From assembly GCA_030706455.1 (NCBI GenBank), contig JAUZOL010000001.1, positions 62,001-126,000 on the forward strand: DNA of 64,000 bases. The letters are read 5' to 3'. Origin of the DNA: Bacteroidota bacterium. Lineage in GTDB: Bacteria; Bacteroidota; Bacteroidia; Bacteroidales; Paludibacteraceae. The position numbers were made by a program, and so were the translations under genes. A model generated the notes under the pieces. It did not search any database, was not told the origin of the DNA, and was given only the letters and a program-made list of their open reading frames with translations. This document shows positions 9,173 to 17,750 of this stretch, one piece after another. Position 1 is the first letter of the stretch. Each line of letters begins with the position of its first letter.

Positions 9173-11092
9173 TTACCAGCCGGGGTTTTGCCAATTTTCG
9201 CCTGAAATAGCAATCATCCTGTTCACTTCATTAAGAGGGATGGGACTTTTTAACCATTTGTTGGTATAGCACTGACGTGGAGTGTTATTCACCGGTTTAC
9301 GGCTATAAGTATAGGTACCATCCGAATTCCTGATTATATATGCTGCAGTAACCCATTTGTCTGTTTTTACAAGATCTTCATTTGGTTTGTGCAAACGGCG
9401 TACGTCGAAATAGCGAGCCTCTTCCAATGCCAGCTCCACTCGTCTTTCGTTTATAATCCGGTTCAAAAGGTCTTGTCCTGTTGTAGTTGATGGAATACCG
9501 GGCATTCCTACTCTGCTTCTGATTTCATTTACCGCAATGATAGCTTCATCTTCATGACCGGCATGAGCAGCTGCTTCTGCAAAATTCAAGATCACTTCGG
9601 CTAATCTGAATTCTTTGTAGTTGGCCTCTCCTCTGTAAGTACCATTGTTATCACTGGTCGTAGGAGTCATATATTTGCGGATAAAATAGCCGGTACGAGT
9701 TGCCGTTCTGCCGTTTGCAGAAGTTCCTGTACGAGGCTCTCCAATATAAGTCATGATATTACGTGTTCTGAAATCGGCATTTGCAGGAAAGTTTTCGGGC
9801 GATTCTGCGCTTTCAGCAAATGGCCACCAGCAATATCTTTTCGAACCATTATAGTAAATATCTGCATAAAAACGGGGATCTCTGTCTTTGTAAGGATCTT
9901 GCGGATTATAAAGTGTATTTGCTGAATTGTAGTTCGGATCCAGATGGGTTTCCTCATCGTTATACGGCTTTGACAAATTCAAAATAGGCTGACCATCCAG
10001 CGTTTCGAAACAATCTACCAACTCCTGAGAAGGACAGGTTCCTGTTTTATAACCACGCTGCGCACCGATACCTTCCACATCAAAACTCAAAGAGCTCCAA
10101 CGTGTCTGGAAAATAGTTTCCTTATCGACAGGATTGGATGAATATTCCATTGTATTGGTGAAATATTCATTACACATAGCTGATTTGGCACTCAGAGGAT
10201 AACCGTCGGGACCAAAATAGCAGTTACTATTTAAATAAGTATTCGGATCATGTAAAGTATTATACAGCTCATAACCCTGAGCCCGCAAACCTGCTAAAGC
10301 AGCCTTAGTAACCGTATAGGCTTCATTCCAGTAGTTTTTGTCTCCACAATACAATGGACTGGCGGCATAAAGCATCATACGCGATTTAATCGCATAAGCA
10401 ATTGATTTGGGCAGCCGTCCGGCTTCATCACTGGTTGTAATACGCCAGGGCAATTCGTTGCATGCCAATGCCACATCGCATTCTTTTATAATAAACTGCA
10501 CTGTTTCATAATAGCTGGCACGCTTTACTTTCGAAAAATCCTGTGTAAAATCATACGGAGTTTCAACTATAGGCATACCACAACCAAACCATCTTAACAG
10601 TTCTGAATAATAGTAGGCTCTCAATAGGTGAGCTTCAGCAGTCCACCGTGAGCGGTCACTTTCATTTGTAACCGTAGCTTTACCAATATTCTGTAAAAAA
10701 TAAGCACAATCGTGTATAGATGTAAAATAATGGTCCCAATAATGTTCACAATTGGCACCCTGGCCAGTAACACCCCACGACGGATGATCCGCAGCAGAAG
10801 CATTTCCGCTGTAATAGCGAGCCGAACCTGCCCAGTTTACATCCAGGTCATCGGCATCCCAGGCCTCATCACTCCAGCAGGCTGGACCTCTTTCAAAGAA
10901 AAAGTACATATTACCTTTTCCTGACATGTTTTTATAACAAGTGTTCAGATAAGCGGCCACTTTATCATTATCCTTAAATACCTCGTCCAGTGAGAGCTTT
11001 CCGTCAGGAGCCTGATCAAGAGCGCTATTGCACGAAGACAAGAAGGCACAGGATGCGATAAAGAATGTATATATATAGTTTCTACATTTCAT
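9173..11092 (-). CDS. SusD/RagB family outer-membrane glycan-binding lipoprotein (first pair)
   Basis: 639 residues, somewhat long for the family. Lipobox FLSSC (Cys21) followed by NSALDQAPDGKLSLDEVF, the standard SusD opening. AEAHLLRAYYYSELLRWFG at about residue 160 is the conserved TPR helix; the C-terminal INERRVELALEEARYFDVRR and terminal GENWQNPGW complete the signature. It lies 12 bp downstream of its SusC partner. It probably recruits the same glycan class as the next pair, since both ends resemble the second SusD. Confidence 0.95.
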   Translation of the reverse strand: MKCRNYIYTFFIASCAFLSSCNSALDQAPDGKLSLDEVFKDNDKVAAYLNTCYKNMSGKGNMYFFFERGPACWSDEAWDADDLDVNWAGSARYYSGNASAADHPSWGVTGQGANCEHYWDHYFTSIHDCAYFLQNIGKATVTNESDRSRWTAEAHLLRAYYYSELLRWFGCGMPIVETPYDFTQDFSKVKRASYYETVQFIIKECDVALACNELPWRITTSDEAGRLPKSIAYAIKSRMMLYAASPLYCGDKNYWNEAYTVTKAALAGLRAQGYELYNTLHDPNTYLNSNCYFGPDGYPLSAKSAMCNEYFTNTMEYSSNPVDKETIFQTRWSSLSFDVEGIGAQRGYKTGTCPSQELVDCFETLDGQPILNLSKPYNDEETHLDPNYNSANTLYNPQDPYKDRDPRFYADIYYNGSKRYCWWPFAESAESPENFPANADFRTRNIMTYIGEPRTGTSANGRTATRTGYFIRKYMTPTTSDNNGTYRGEANYKEFRLAEVILNFAEAAAHAGHEDEAIIAVNEIRSRVGMPGIPSTTTGQDLLNRIINERRVELALEEARYFDVRRLHKPNEDLVKTDKWVTAAYIIRNSDGTYTYSRKPVNNTPRQCYTNKWLKSPIPLNEVNRMIAISGENWQNPGW

Positions 11093-11104
11093 AGTATCAG
11101 ATTT

Positions 11105-14100
11105 TTAAAAATTAACATTAAGGCCAAAATTGACCATTTTTGTCATTGGATATCCATAAGGATTGCTTTGCTCCGGATCCAAATGATCTGTATGCAAATG
11201 ATCCCAGGTAAATAGGTTCTGACCTCCGACAAAGAGACGACAAGAAGTAACACCCATAAAGCTTAACGCTTTTTGAGGCAGCGTGTAGCCAAACTCTATA
11301 TTCTTCAAGCGCAGGAACGATCTGTCCTGAATGAAAAAGTCATTCGGTTGCTGGCTTGTGCTATGCGTTGCTGTGAGTGCCGGATAGGTTATTTTTTCTC
11401 CACTCAGATAGCGCTCTTCTGTCCATGCTGTACGATGATAATTAAAATAGTAGCCATGCATAATATTTTCATAAACACCAGGACCTCCATAAGCCATTGA
11501 ATAATGAGCTAAGCCCTGAAAGAAAACGGACAAATCAAAACCTTTGAAAGTTGTATTCAATCCAAACCCATAGCTGATTCCCGGTATTGGAGAATATTTA
11601 ATAGGCACTTTATCCCGGTCGTCTATAGTTCCGTCATGGTTGACATCTACATATTTAAAATCACCGGGACGGGGAGTCCCAAAACTATAGGTCACGCCAC
11701 TGGCCTTAATTTGATCTTTCGATACCCAGTATCCTCCATGATCAGCCCAATCAATTTTATAACCTAAGCACTGATACAATGAAAGTCCCTGCTGTTCATA
11801 ACGGGTAGCATAATCTTCGGTACGAATCGGTTCGTCAAAGAAGGTAACTTTGTTTTTGTTCGTTGAATAATTACCCTTCAACTGGATATGCCAGTCTTTT
11901 GTAATATTTTTATTGTAAGTAAGTTCAAAATCTATGCCTTTATTTGACATTTTTCCCATATTTGCTGTGGGGATATTAGACAAATCAACCCCCTGAAAAG
12001 CAGGAATAGACATCCTGTTTATTAAAATCTGGGTTCTGTTTTCTGTAAAATAGTCTGCACTAAGGGTCAGTTCTTTGAATATTCCCAAATCAATACCCCA
12101 GTTCTGTTTATGCGCCAACTCCCAGGTAATTGTTTTATTTCCCAACAGACCCTGATCAACTGAACGAATAGCCGGAGTTCCTAATCCACCCACATAGCTC
12201 CCTCTGGATATTTGAATATTGTCCTGATACAAAAATCTCCCGCCATAAAACTGGTCATTTCCAACCATACCATTCGAATAACGTAATTTCAGATTATCTA
12301 ACCAGTTAAAACTTTTCATAAACTTCTCATTACTGATCACGTAACCAAGCGATACAGCAGGAAAAAATCCGAAACGCTTTTCCGGTGCAAATTGTTCAGA
12401 TCCGTTGTAGCACATATCATATTCCACCAAATAGCGAGCATCATATGCATAGGTTGCACGAGCAGCAATACCAATCACATTCCATGGAATGTTAGCACCA
12501 GCTTCTCTATAATCGCGCTGTGCAACAAACATACCTCCCACATCATGTTTCTTTCCGAAATTTCTGTGATAATTCAGCGAAGCCTGAGCATTAACAGAAA
12601 ATAATGCATCATAACCACGATACATCGAGAGTGTCCCCGGTGAAGTACCTGGTAAGGCGTAATCAAACGTTCCTTTATCATAATTAGGAATTATTTCACA
12701 AGAGGTTTCATTTTTCGAGCCTTCACTTATCGTGTATCCGGAACTGTTATACGAAACCATTCCCTTCAAAGTCAATCCACTTGTAATCAAGCTACTCAAA
12801 TCCCATTCCAAAGCTAATTGTGATGAAATATTAGCCTCTGTATAGTTGCGAAAACCTCTCCGGTTCATTACCTGAAAAGGTGAACGGTCCATATTGGAAG
12901 GTCGAACCACCAGTCCGGCAGGTACTCCATAACCGGGCAGCGTAACAGGACCTGCCTGAATAGGCAGCATAATTTGAGCATTATAAAATAAGTCAGTAAT
13001 CATATGGTTTTGAGATCCATACAACCCAGCAACTGCCGGCATATTAGTTGTTTGAAGAGTTGTTCCCAGATTTAATTGAGCTTTCAATGAATTGGAAAAC
13101 TTATAGTCCATATTGGAACGGAAATTTTCACGGTTCATTTCGCAAGCCGAATTATAGCCCAATTGGCTTTCAGGTTCAACCTTTAAATTACCTCCCTGAT
13201 GAATATAACCAGCATTTAAGAAAAACGTAAACTTATCGTTACCGCCGGAGATATTCATATCTGCCTTTGTTTGAGGAGTTGATTTCTTAAAGAACTCATC
13301 CATATAGTAGTGGTCACAATATAAATATTTGCGAGCTTCAACTTTCTGGGCATAATCAGGATCCGAAGTATTCAGTCCCCACAAAGGATTTTTAAATTTA
13401 GCAATCACGTCGTCGCTAAATTCTGCAGGCTGACCATCATTAGCTAAAGCCTGGTTTCTCAAAGTCATAAAGTCCCAGGAATGCAAACGTTTATCTACTT
13501 TCTCAAATGAAGTATAACTTTGTGTTACATTCATAGATAGATTGGTCTTTCCGCTTTTTCCTCGTTTGGTAGTAACAATAATTACACCATTTGCTCCTTT
13601 GATACCAAAAACAGCAGTTGCAGAGGCATCTTTCAGAACCGAAATACTTTCAACTTCATTCGGATCTATCTCCGACAAAATATTGCTTCGGAAATTGTCA
13701 AAGTTCACCCCATCTACCAAGATTAAAGGATTGTTACCATTCATTGTAGCAACACCTCTTAAGTATAAATAACCAGCATCTTGCCCCGGCTGACCTCCAT
13801 CTGATTGAGTTGCAATCAAACCAGGTATACGACCTGCCAGTGCAACATCGAGATTAGCATCTGAGCTCTTTTTAACATCAGCCATATTTGCTGTTGAAAC
13901 AGAACCTGTCACAGAAGCTTTCTTCTGAGTTCCATAGCCAACAACAACAACCTCACTTAGAGACTCTGCATTTTCTTTTAATACAATGTTGATAGAAGTA
14001 CGTCCTTGTACATCTATCGTCTGAGTCTGCATTCCCACATACGATACAACTAGCTTGGACTGTGATGGAACATTAGGAATAGCAAATTTGCCATCTACGT

Positions 14101-14287
14101 CCGTCAAGGTTCCATGTGTTGTTCCCTGCACTTGTATAGTCACCCCAATAAGAGGTTCTCTTTTTGAATCTGTAACCGTACCCGATACAGAGACAGTCCT
14201 GTTTTGCCCATTAACGGCAAAAGGCAGTAGACACAAAAAGATAAACGCCAAGCATTTTAACGGTTTTAACATTCTCTTCTTTCTCAT
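11105..14287 (-). CDS. SusC/RagA family TonB-dependent transporter (first pair)
   Basis: 1,060 residues, typical length. Signal peptide LKPLKCLAFIFLCLLPFAVNG; Met6 is an alternative start. Carboxypeptidase-regulatory-like domain at about 30-110 (SGTVTDSKREPLIGVTIQV), then SEVVVVGYGTQKK, the classical link before the plug, and the plug itself (ALAGRIPGLIATQSDGGQPG, LRGVATMNGNNPLILVDG, VLKDASATAVFGIKGANGV). The remaining roughly 800 residues are barrel, ending VNFGLNVNF with the terminal Phe expected of outer-membrane barrels. First gene of the second PUL, preceded by more than 1 kb of non-coding DNA; no regulator is adjacent. Confidence 0.96.
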   Translation of the reverse strand: MRKKRMLKPLKCLAFIFLCLLPFAVNGQNRTVSVSGTVTDSKREPLIGVTIQVQGTTHGTLTDVDGKFAIPNVPSQSKLVVSYVGMQTQTIDVQGRTSINIVLKENAESLSEVVVVGYGTQKKASVTGSVSTANMADVKKSSDANLDVALAGRIPGLIATQSDGGQPGQDAGYLYLRGVATMNGNNPLILVDGVNFDNFRSNILSEIDPNEVESISVLKDASATAVFGIKGANGVIIVTTKRGKSGKTNLSMNVTQSYTSFEKVDKRLHSWDFMTLRNQALANDGQPAEFSDDVIAKFKNPLWGLNTSDPDYAQKVEARKYLYCDHYYMDEFFKKSTPQTKADMNISGGNDKFTFFLNAGYIHQGGNLKVEPESQLGYNSACEMNRENFRSNMDYKFSNSLKAQLNLGTTLQTTNMPAVAGLYGSQNHMITDLFYNAQIMLPIQAGPVTLPGYGVPAGLVVRPSNMDRSPFQVMNRRGFRNYTEANISSQLALEWDLSSLITSGLTLKGMVSYNSSGYTISEGSKNETSCEIIPNYDKGTFDYALPGTSPGTLSMYRGYDALFSVNAQASLNYHRNFGKKHDVGGMFVAQRDYREAGANIPWNVIGIAARATYAYDARYLVEYDMCYNGSEQFAPEKRFGFFPAVSLGYVISNEKFMKSFNWLDNLKLRYSNGMVGNDQFYGGRFLYQDNIQISRGSYVGGLGTPAIRSVDQGLLGNKTITWELAHKQNWGIDLGIFKELTLSADYFTENRTQILINRMSIPAFQGVDLSNIPTANMGKMSNKGIDFELTYNKNITKDWHIQLKGNYSTNKNKVTFFDEPIRTEDYATRYEQQGLSLYQCLGYKIDWADHGGYWVSKDQIKASGVTYSFGTPRPGDFKYVDVNHDGTIDDRDKVPIKYSPIPGISYGFGLNTTFKGFDLSVFFQGLAHYSMAYGGPGVYENIMHGYYFNYHRTAWTEERYLSGEKITYPALTATHSTSQQPNDFFIQDRSFLRLKNIEFGYTLPQKALSFMGVTSCRLFVGGQNLFTWDHLHTDHLDPEQSNPYGYPMTKMVNFGLNVNF

Positions 14288-15358
14288 CCTTGTTTAATTT
14301 GAGTGATAGATACTTAATTTGATCATGATATATAATTTAGGTTACGCATTTCTTCACTAGCCCATTCTTCAACTCCAAGAATTAGTTATTTGACCTGAAC
14401 ATAAACCCCAATTCATACAATTACTCTTATAATTGAGATACTACCACAACCTTTTTGCCTTAATTACTATACCTAAAAAATAAAATTCCAATTCTTTTAC
14501 TTTAATGAACCATCTATTTTGAGAAAACACTTAATTTTACCTCTATTTTTGTTTGAATATTCCATACAAATTAGCATTAGCAAAATACGGAATAATATTA
14601 TTTTTTATTCATGATTATTTTGGCATTTTGTATTTGCATTTTGATTTTTAATCCCATTTTTATTTTTTGACTCGTTATTAACTTTATAATAAACAATAAC
14701 GTTTCTCAAAAGTTAACAATAAAAGAAACAACATCAAATTCGGAATTATCAACTGCAACCTGATATATATTAATAATGAAACAATTAGCTTTATAACAGC
14801 TAATAAAAAAAACAGAGTCACCTCTCTGATTTCAATGACAACAGAACAGAAGAATTAAAAATTTATCAATTCAAACAGTGTCAAACAGCAATAACACACA
14901 CATTTTATTAAACATTTTACAGTATAATGCCACTGTGTTTTTACTTATTTTCATACATAAATTAATAATCAGTAATATCAATGTATGTTACTAATTTTTA
15001 ACCATGTCAAAAAAGAACTATTTTATTTAATACGAGGAAACACATTACCACATTTGTAAAATATTTATATTACACGAAATACGACAAATATTTTTTATGT
15101 TTTTCCCCTTACAAAGTAAGATATTATTTATTTTTCAATTCTTGAAGATATTGACTTTCACCTTTAAGATTTGATTTTTTATCTCACAAACACATATATC
15201 TCAGCAATAGGTCATTATTATTTTGTTGCTTTGGGATTAATAATAAATACAAATATTACAGCCTACGCAGGCTCTGGTTTTAATTACTTAAACCACCAAT
15301 CAGATATCCAATCTCAATAAAATGCAAACAAAATTCTCAAATCAGTTTTATATTTTAT
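14288..15358. other. AT-rich intergenic region upstream of the second PUL
   Basis: About 1.07 kb without a plausible gene on either strand. It is very A/T-rich with frequent A- and T-tracts. It must hold the promoter of the tandem SusCD operon, but I found no exact TAnnTTTG element on the minus strand. A short hairpin (AGCCT/AGGCT) around 15260 is too weak to name. Confidence 0.7.
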
Positions 15359-15400
15359 AAAAAAAAGAGGCTGCCTCAATTTCTATATTGAGACAACCTC
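15359..15400 (-). terminator. rho-independent terminator of the first PUL
   Basis: On the minus strand, GAGGTTGTCTCAAT pairs with ATTGAGGCAGCCTC (15367-15400) and is followed by an eight-T run (15359-15366). It lies 95 bp after the GH3 stop and ends the GH42-GH31-GH3 unit. Confidence 0.9.
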
Positions 15401-15495
15401 CGTTCAAACAAGTGGGCAATCTGAATCTCCCCACCTCATAACTATTTTGTACAAATTACATACTATTAGTGCGGCAAATATCTATCGTTACATCT

Positions 15496-17703
15496 TCATT
15501 TGACATGGATTTCGACTTTACCTTTTATATCGCGTGACGAGCTGCCGAGCAACAACGTATAGCTACCCGATTCTACTTCCCAACCATGTTTGGCTTCATT
15601 GTAGAAGGCAAAACTGCGCACAGGCACTTCCAGCGTTACCACCTGAATTTCTCCCGCTTTGAGGAATATTTTCCTGAAGGCTTTCAACTCTTTAACAGCA
15701 CGTGTCACAACTGATTTTTGCTTGCTCACATAGAGTTGAGCTGTTTCTGCACCATCAATTTTACCACTATTTGTGAGGGTAAAGGTTATTTTTACGATAC
15801 CATCGGTGGCAAGTTCCGTTTTATCAGCTGAGGGCTTGGAATAGGCAAAAGAGGTATAACTCAACCCAAAACCGAAGGGGAACAGCGGCTCTATCTTTTT
15901 CGTATCGAACCAACGGTAACCAACCAGAATGTCATCCTTGTACCATACGTTTACACTGTCTCCGGGGTAAGAGAGCTTACCAAAAGAATGAGCCGCATTA
16001 TCTTCGAGTTTTTTCGGGAACGAAAAGGGCAATTTACCCGATGGATTCACGTCGCCAGCAATCACATCGGTTAGAGCGTGACCGGCCTCAGAACCGAGAT
16101 ACCATCCCTGCATAATTGCAGGCACCTTATCTACCCACGGCATGGCCACGGCGTTACCACTCAGCAGCACTACGGCAATGTTTTTGTTTACTTTCAACAG
16201 AGCGTCTATCAGTTTATTCTGGCCGAAAGGCAGGTCAAGCGATTTGCGGTCACCACCCTCACAATCCTGAAAATGATTCTTATTGAGGCCACCGACAAAG
16301 AGCACCACATCGGCACCTTTTGCTACATTGATAGCTGCCGCGATCAACGAGTCGGTATTAAGCTTTGACGGCTCTTCACGTCCGTACATCGACGGACCGG
16401 AGGCATATCCAAGGCTATAGGCTATATGATCTTTGCCATATTTTTCCGTCAATGCTGCCAACGGAGATACTTCATACGCCACTTTCAGAGAAGAAGAACC
16501 TCCGCCGATTACCAGGCTGCGGGTAGCATTCTCTCCGATAACGGCAATCTTATTGTATTTACCGACAGGAATAGGCAGCAGTTGTTTCTCGTTCTTTAAA
16601 AGCACAATTCCTTCACGGGCAATCCTCCGCCCGGCTTCGCTATGTTCCGGCGACACAAAACGTCCGAAAGGCCGGTTAGCGCTCATGGTGGTACGGAAGA
16701 TCATGCGCAGGATGCGACGCGCTTTGTCGTTGAGCAGTGCTATGTCGTATTTACCCTCCTTGACTCCTTTCAGGAACGGATCGGCCAGATAATAGGATGA
16801 ATATGGAAATTTTCCGTTGGTGGTTAAGCCATTGGTAAAAGTTCCCATTTCCAGATCAAGACCGTTCTTCACCGCCTGATCGGTATCGTGAGCTCCTCCC
16901 CAGTCACTGATTACCACCCCGTCAAAATTCCAGTCTTGTTTGAGAATCTTATTCAAAAGCAGATCATTATGACAACAATGTTCACCTCTGAGCTGATTGT
17001 ACGAGCCCATGATCGACCACGCCTTACCTTCCTGCACGGCAGCCTTAAAAGCCGGTAGGTAAATCTCGTACAAAGCCCTGTCGCTAAGGCTGACGTTGAT
17101 ATGCCCGCGCCACTCTTCCTGATTATTGAGAGCAAAATGTTTCACACAAGCCGCCACGCCGATAGATTGAACACCTTCGATGTAGGGCACTACCAAACGT
17201 GATGCCAGATAAGGATCCTCTCCCATGTATTCGAAATTTCGTCCGTTCAATGGCGTGCGGTAGATATTGACACCCGGGCCCAGCAATACAGTTTTGTTGC
17301 GGTAACGAGCTTCTTCTCCGATCGACTTGCCGTAAAGCAGCGACAAATCGGGATTAAAGGTAGCTGCCAGACAGGTAAGTGCCGGAAAAGCGGTACAATA
17401 GTCGTTTGTCCAGCCTGCTCCACTCCACTCGTCCCAGAAAACCTCTTCGCGAATACCATGGGGGCCATCATCAGTCCATACTTCGGGAATACCCAAACGG
17501 GGAACTCCCATAGAACTGAATTTAGATTGGGCATGGCACAAGCCCACCTTTTCTTCGGTGGTCATTAGCGAAAGGGCATTTTCAACCCGTTCTTCGATCG
17601 GTTTGTTTACGTCCAGGTAAATCGGAGTATTGTTTTGAGCTGAAGTTGTAAAAGCTATTCCCAGCAAAAGAGATGAAAGAAGTTTTGTTTTGAAAGTCAA
17701 CAT
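15496..17703 (-). CDS. GH3 beta-glucosidase-type enzyme
   Basis: 735 residues with a signal peptide (LLSSLLLGIAFTTSAQ). The N-terminal GH3 barrel carries WTDDGPHGIRE near residue 77, the sugar-binding KHFALNNQE near 188, and the nucleophile Asp267 in VVISDWGG. The alpha/beta sandwich domain follows (GIVLLKNEKQLLPIP), and the C-terminus is the fibronectin-III-like domain (LFPFGFGLSYTSF, then AQLYVSKQKS). GH3 enzymes of this layout are mostly exo-beta-glucosidases; in a xyloglucan locus this would trim the glucan backbone of imported oligosaccharides after side-chain removal. It is last in its unit, 47 bp after GH31. Beta-xylosidase activity cannot be excluded. Confidence 0.92.
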   Translation of the reverse strand: MLTFKTKLLSSLLLGIAFTTSAQNNTPIYLDVNKPIEERVENALSLMTTEEKVGLCHAQSKFSSMGVPRLGIPEVWTDDGPHGIREEVFWDEWSGAGWTNDYCTAFPALTCLAATFNPDLSLLYGKSIGEEARYRNKTVLLGPGVNIYRTPLNGRNFEYMGEDPYLASRLVVPYIEGVQSIGVAACVKHFALNNQEEWRGHINVSLSDRALYEIYLPAFKAAVQEGKAWSIMGSYNQLRGEHCCHNDLLLNKILKQDWNFDGVVISDWGGAHDTDQAVKNGLDLEMGTFTNGLTTNGKFPYSSYYLADPFLKGVKEGKYDIALLNDKARRILRMIFRTTMSANRPFGRFVSPEHSEAGRRIAREGIVLLKNEKQLLPIPVGKYNKIAVIGENATRSLVIGGGSSSLKVAYEVSPLAALTEKYGKDHIAYSLGYASGPSMYGREEPSKLNTDSLIAAAINVAKGADVVLFVGGLNKNHFQDCEGGDRKSLDLPFGQNKLIDALLKVNKNIAVVLLSGNAVAMPWVDKVPAIMQGWYLGSEAGHALTDVIAGDVNPSGKLPFSFPKKLEDNAAHSFGKLSYPGDSVNVWYKDDILVGYRWFDTKKIEPLFPFGFGLSYTSFAYSKPSADKTELATDGIVKITFTLTNSGKIDGAETAQLYVSKQKSVVTRAVKELKAFRKIFLKAGEIQVVTLEVPVRSFAFYNEAKHGWEVESGSYTLLLGSSSRDIKGKVEIHVK

Positions 17704-17750
17704 TGTTATTTATTTGATTGTTACGATTTCTGCTATTACGTTTCTTTGTA

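Noticed and set aside
9144-9194. Upstream start of the second SusC
   Set aside because: It would overlap the SusD stop and place 17 non-signal residues before a normal signal peptide.
14288-15358. Possible hidden gene in the 1.07-kb spacer
   Set aside because: No frame of useful length on either strand and very high A/T content.
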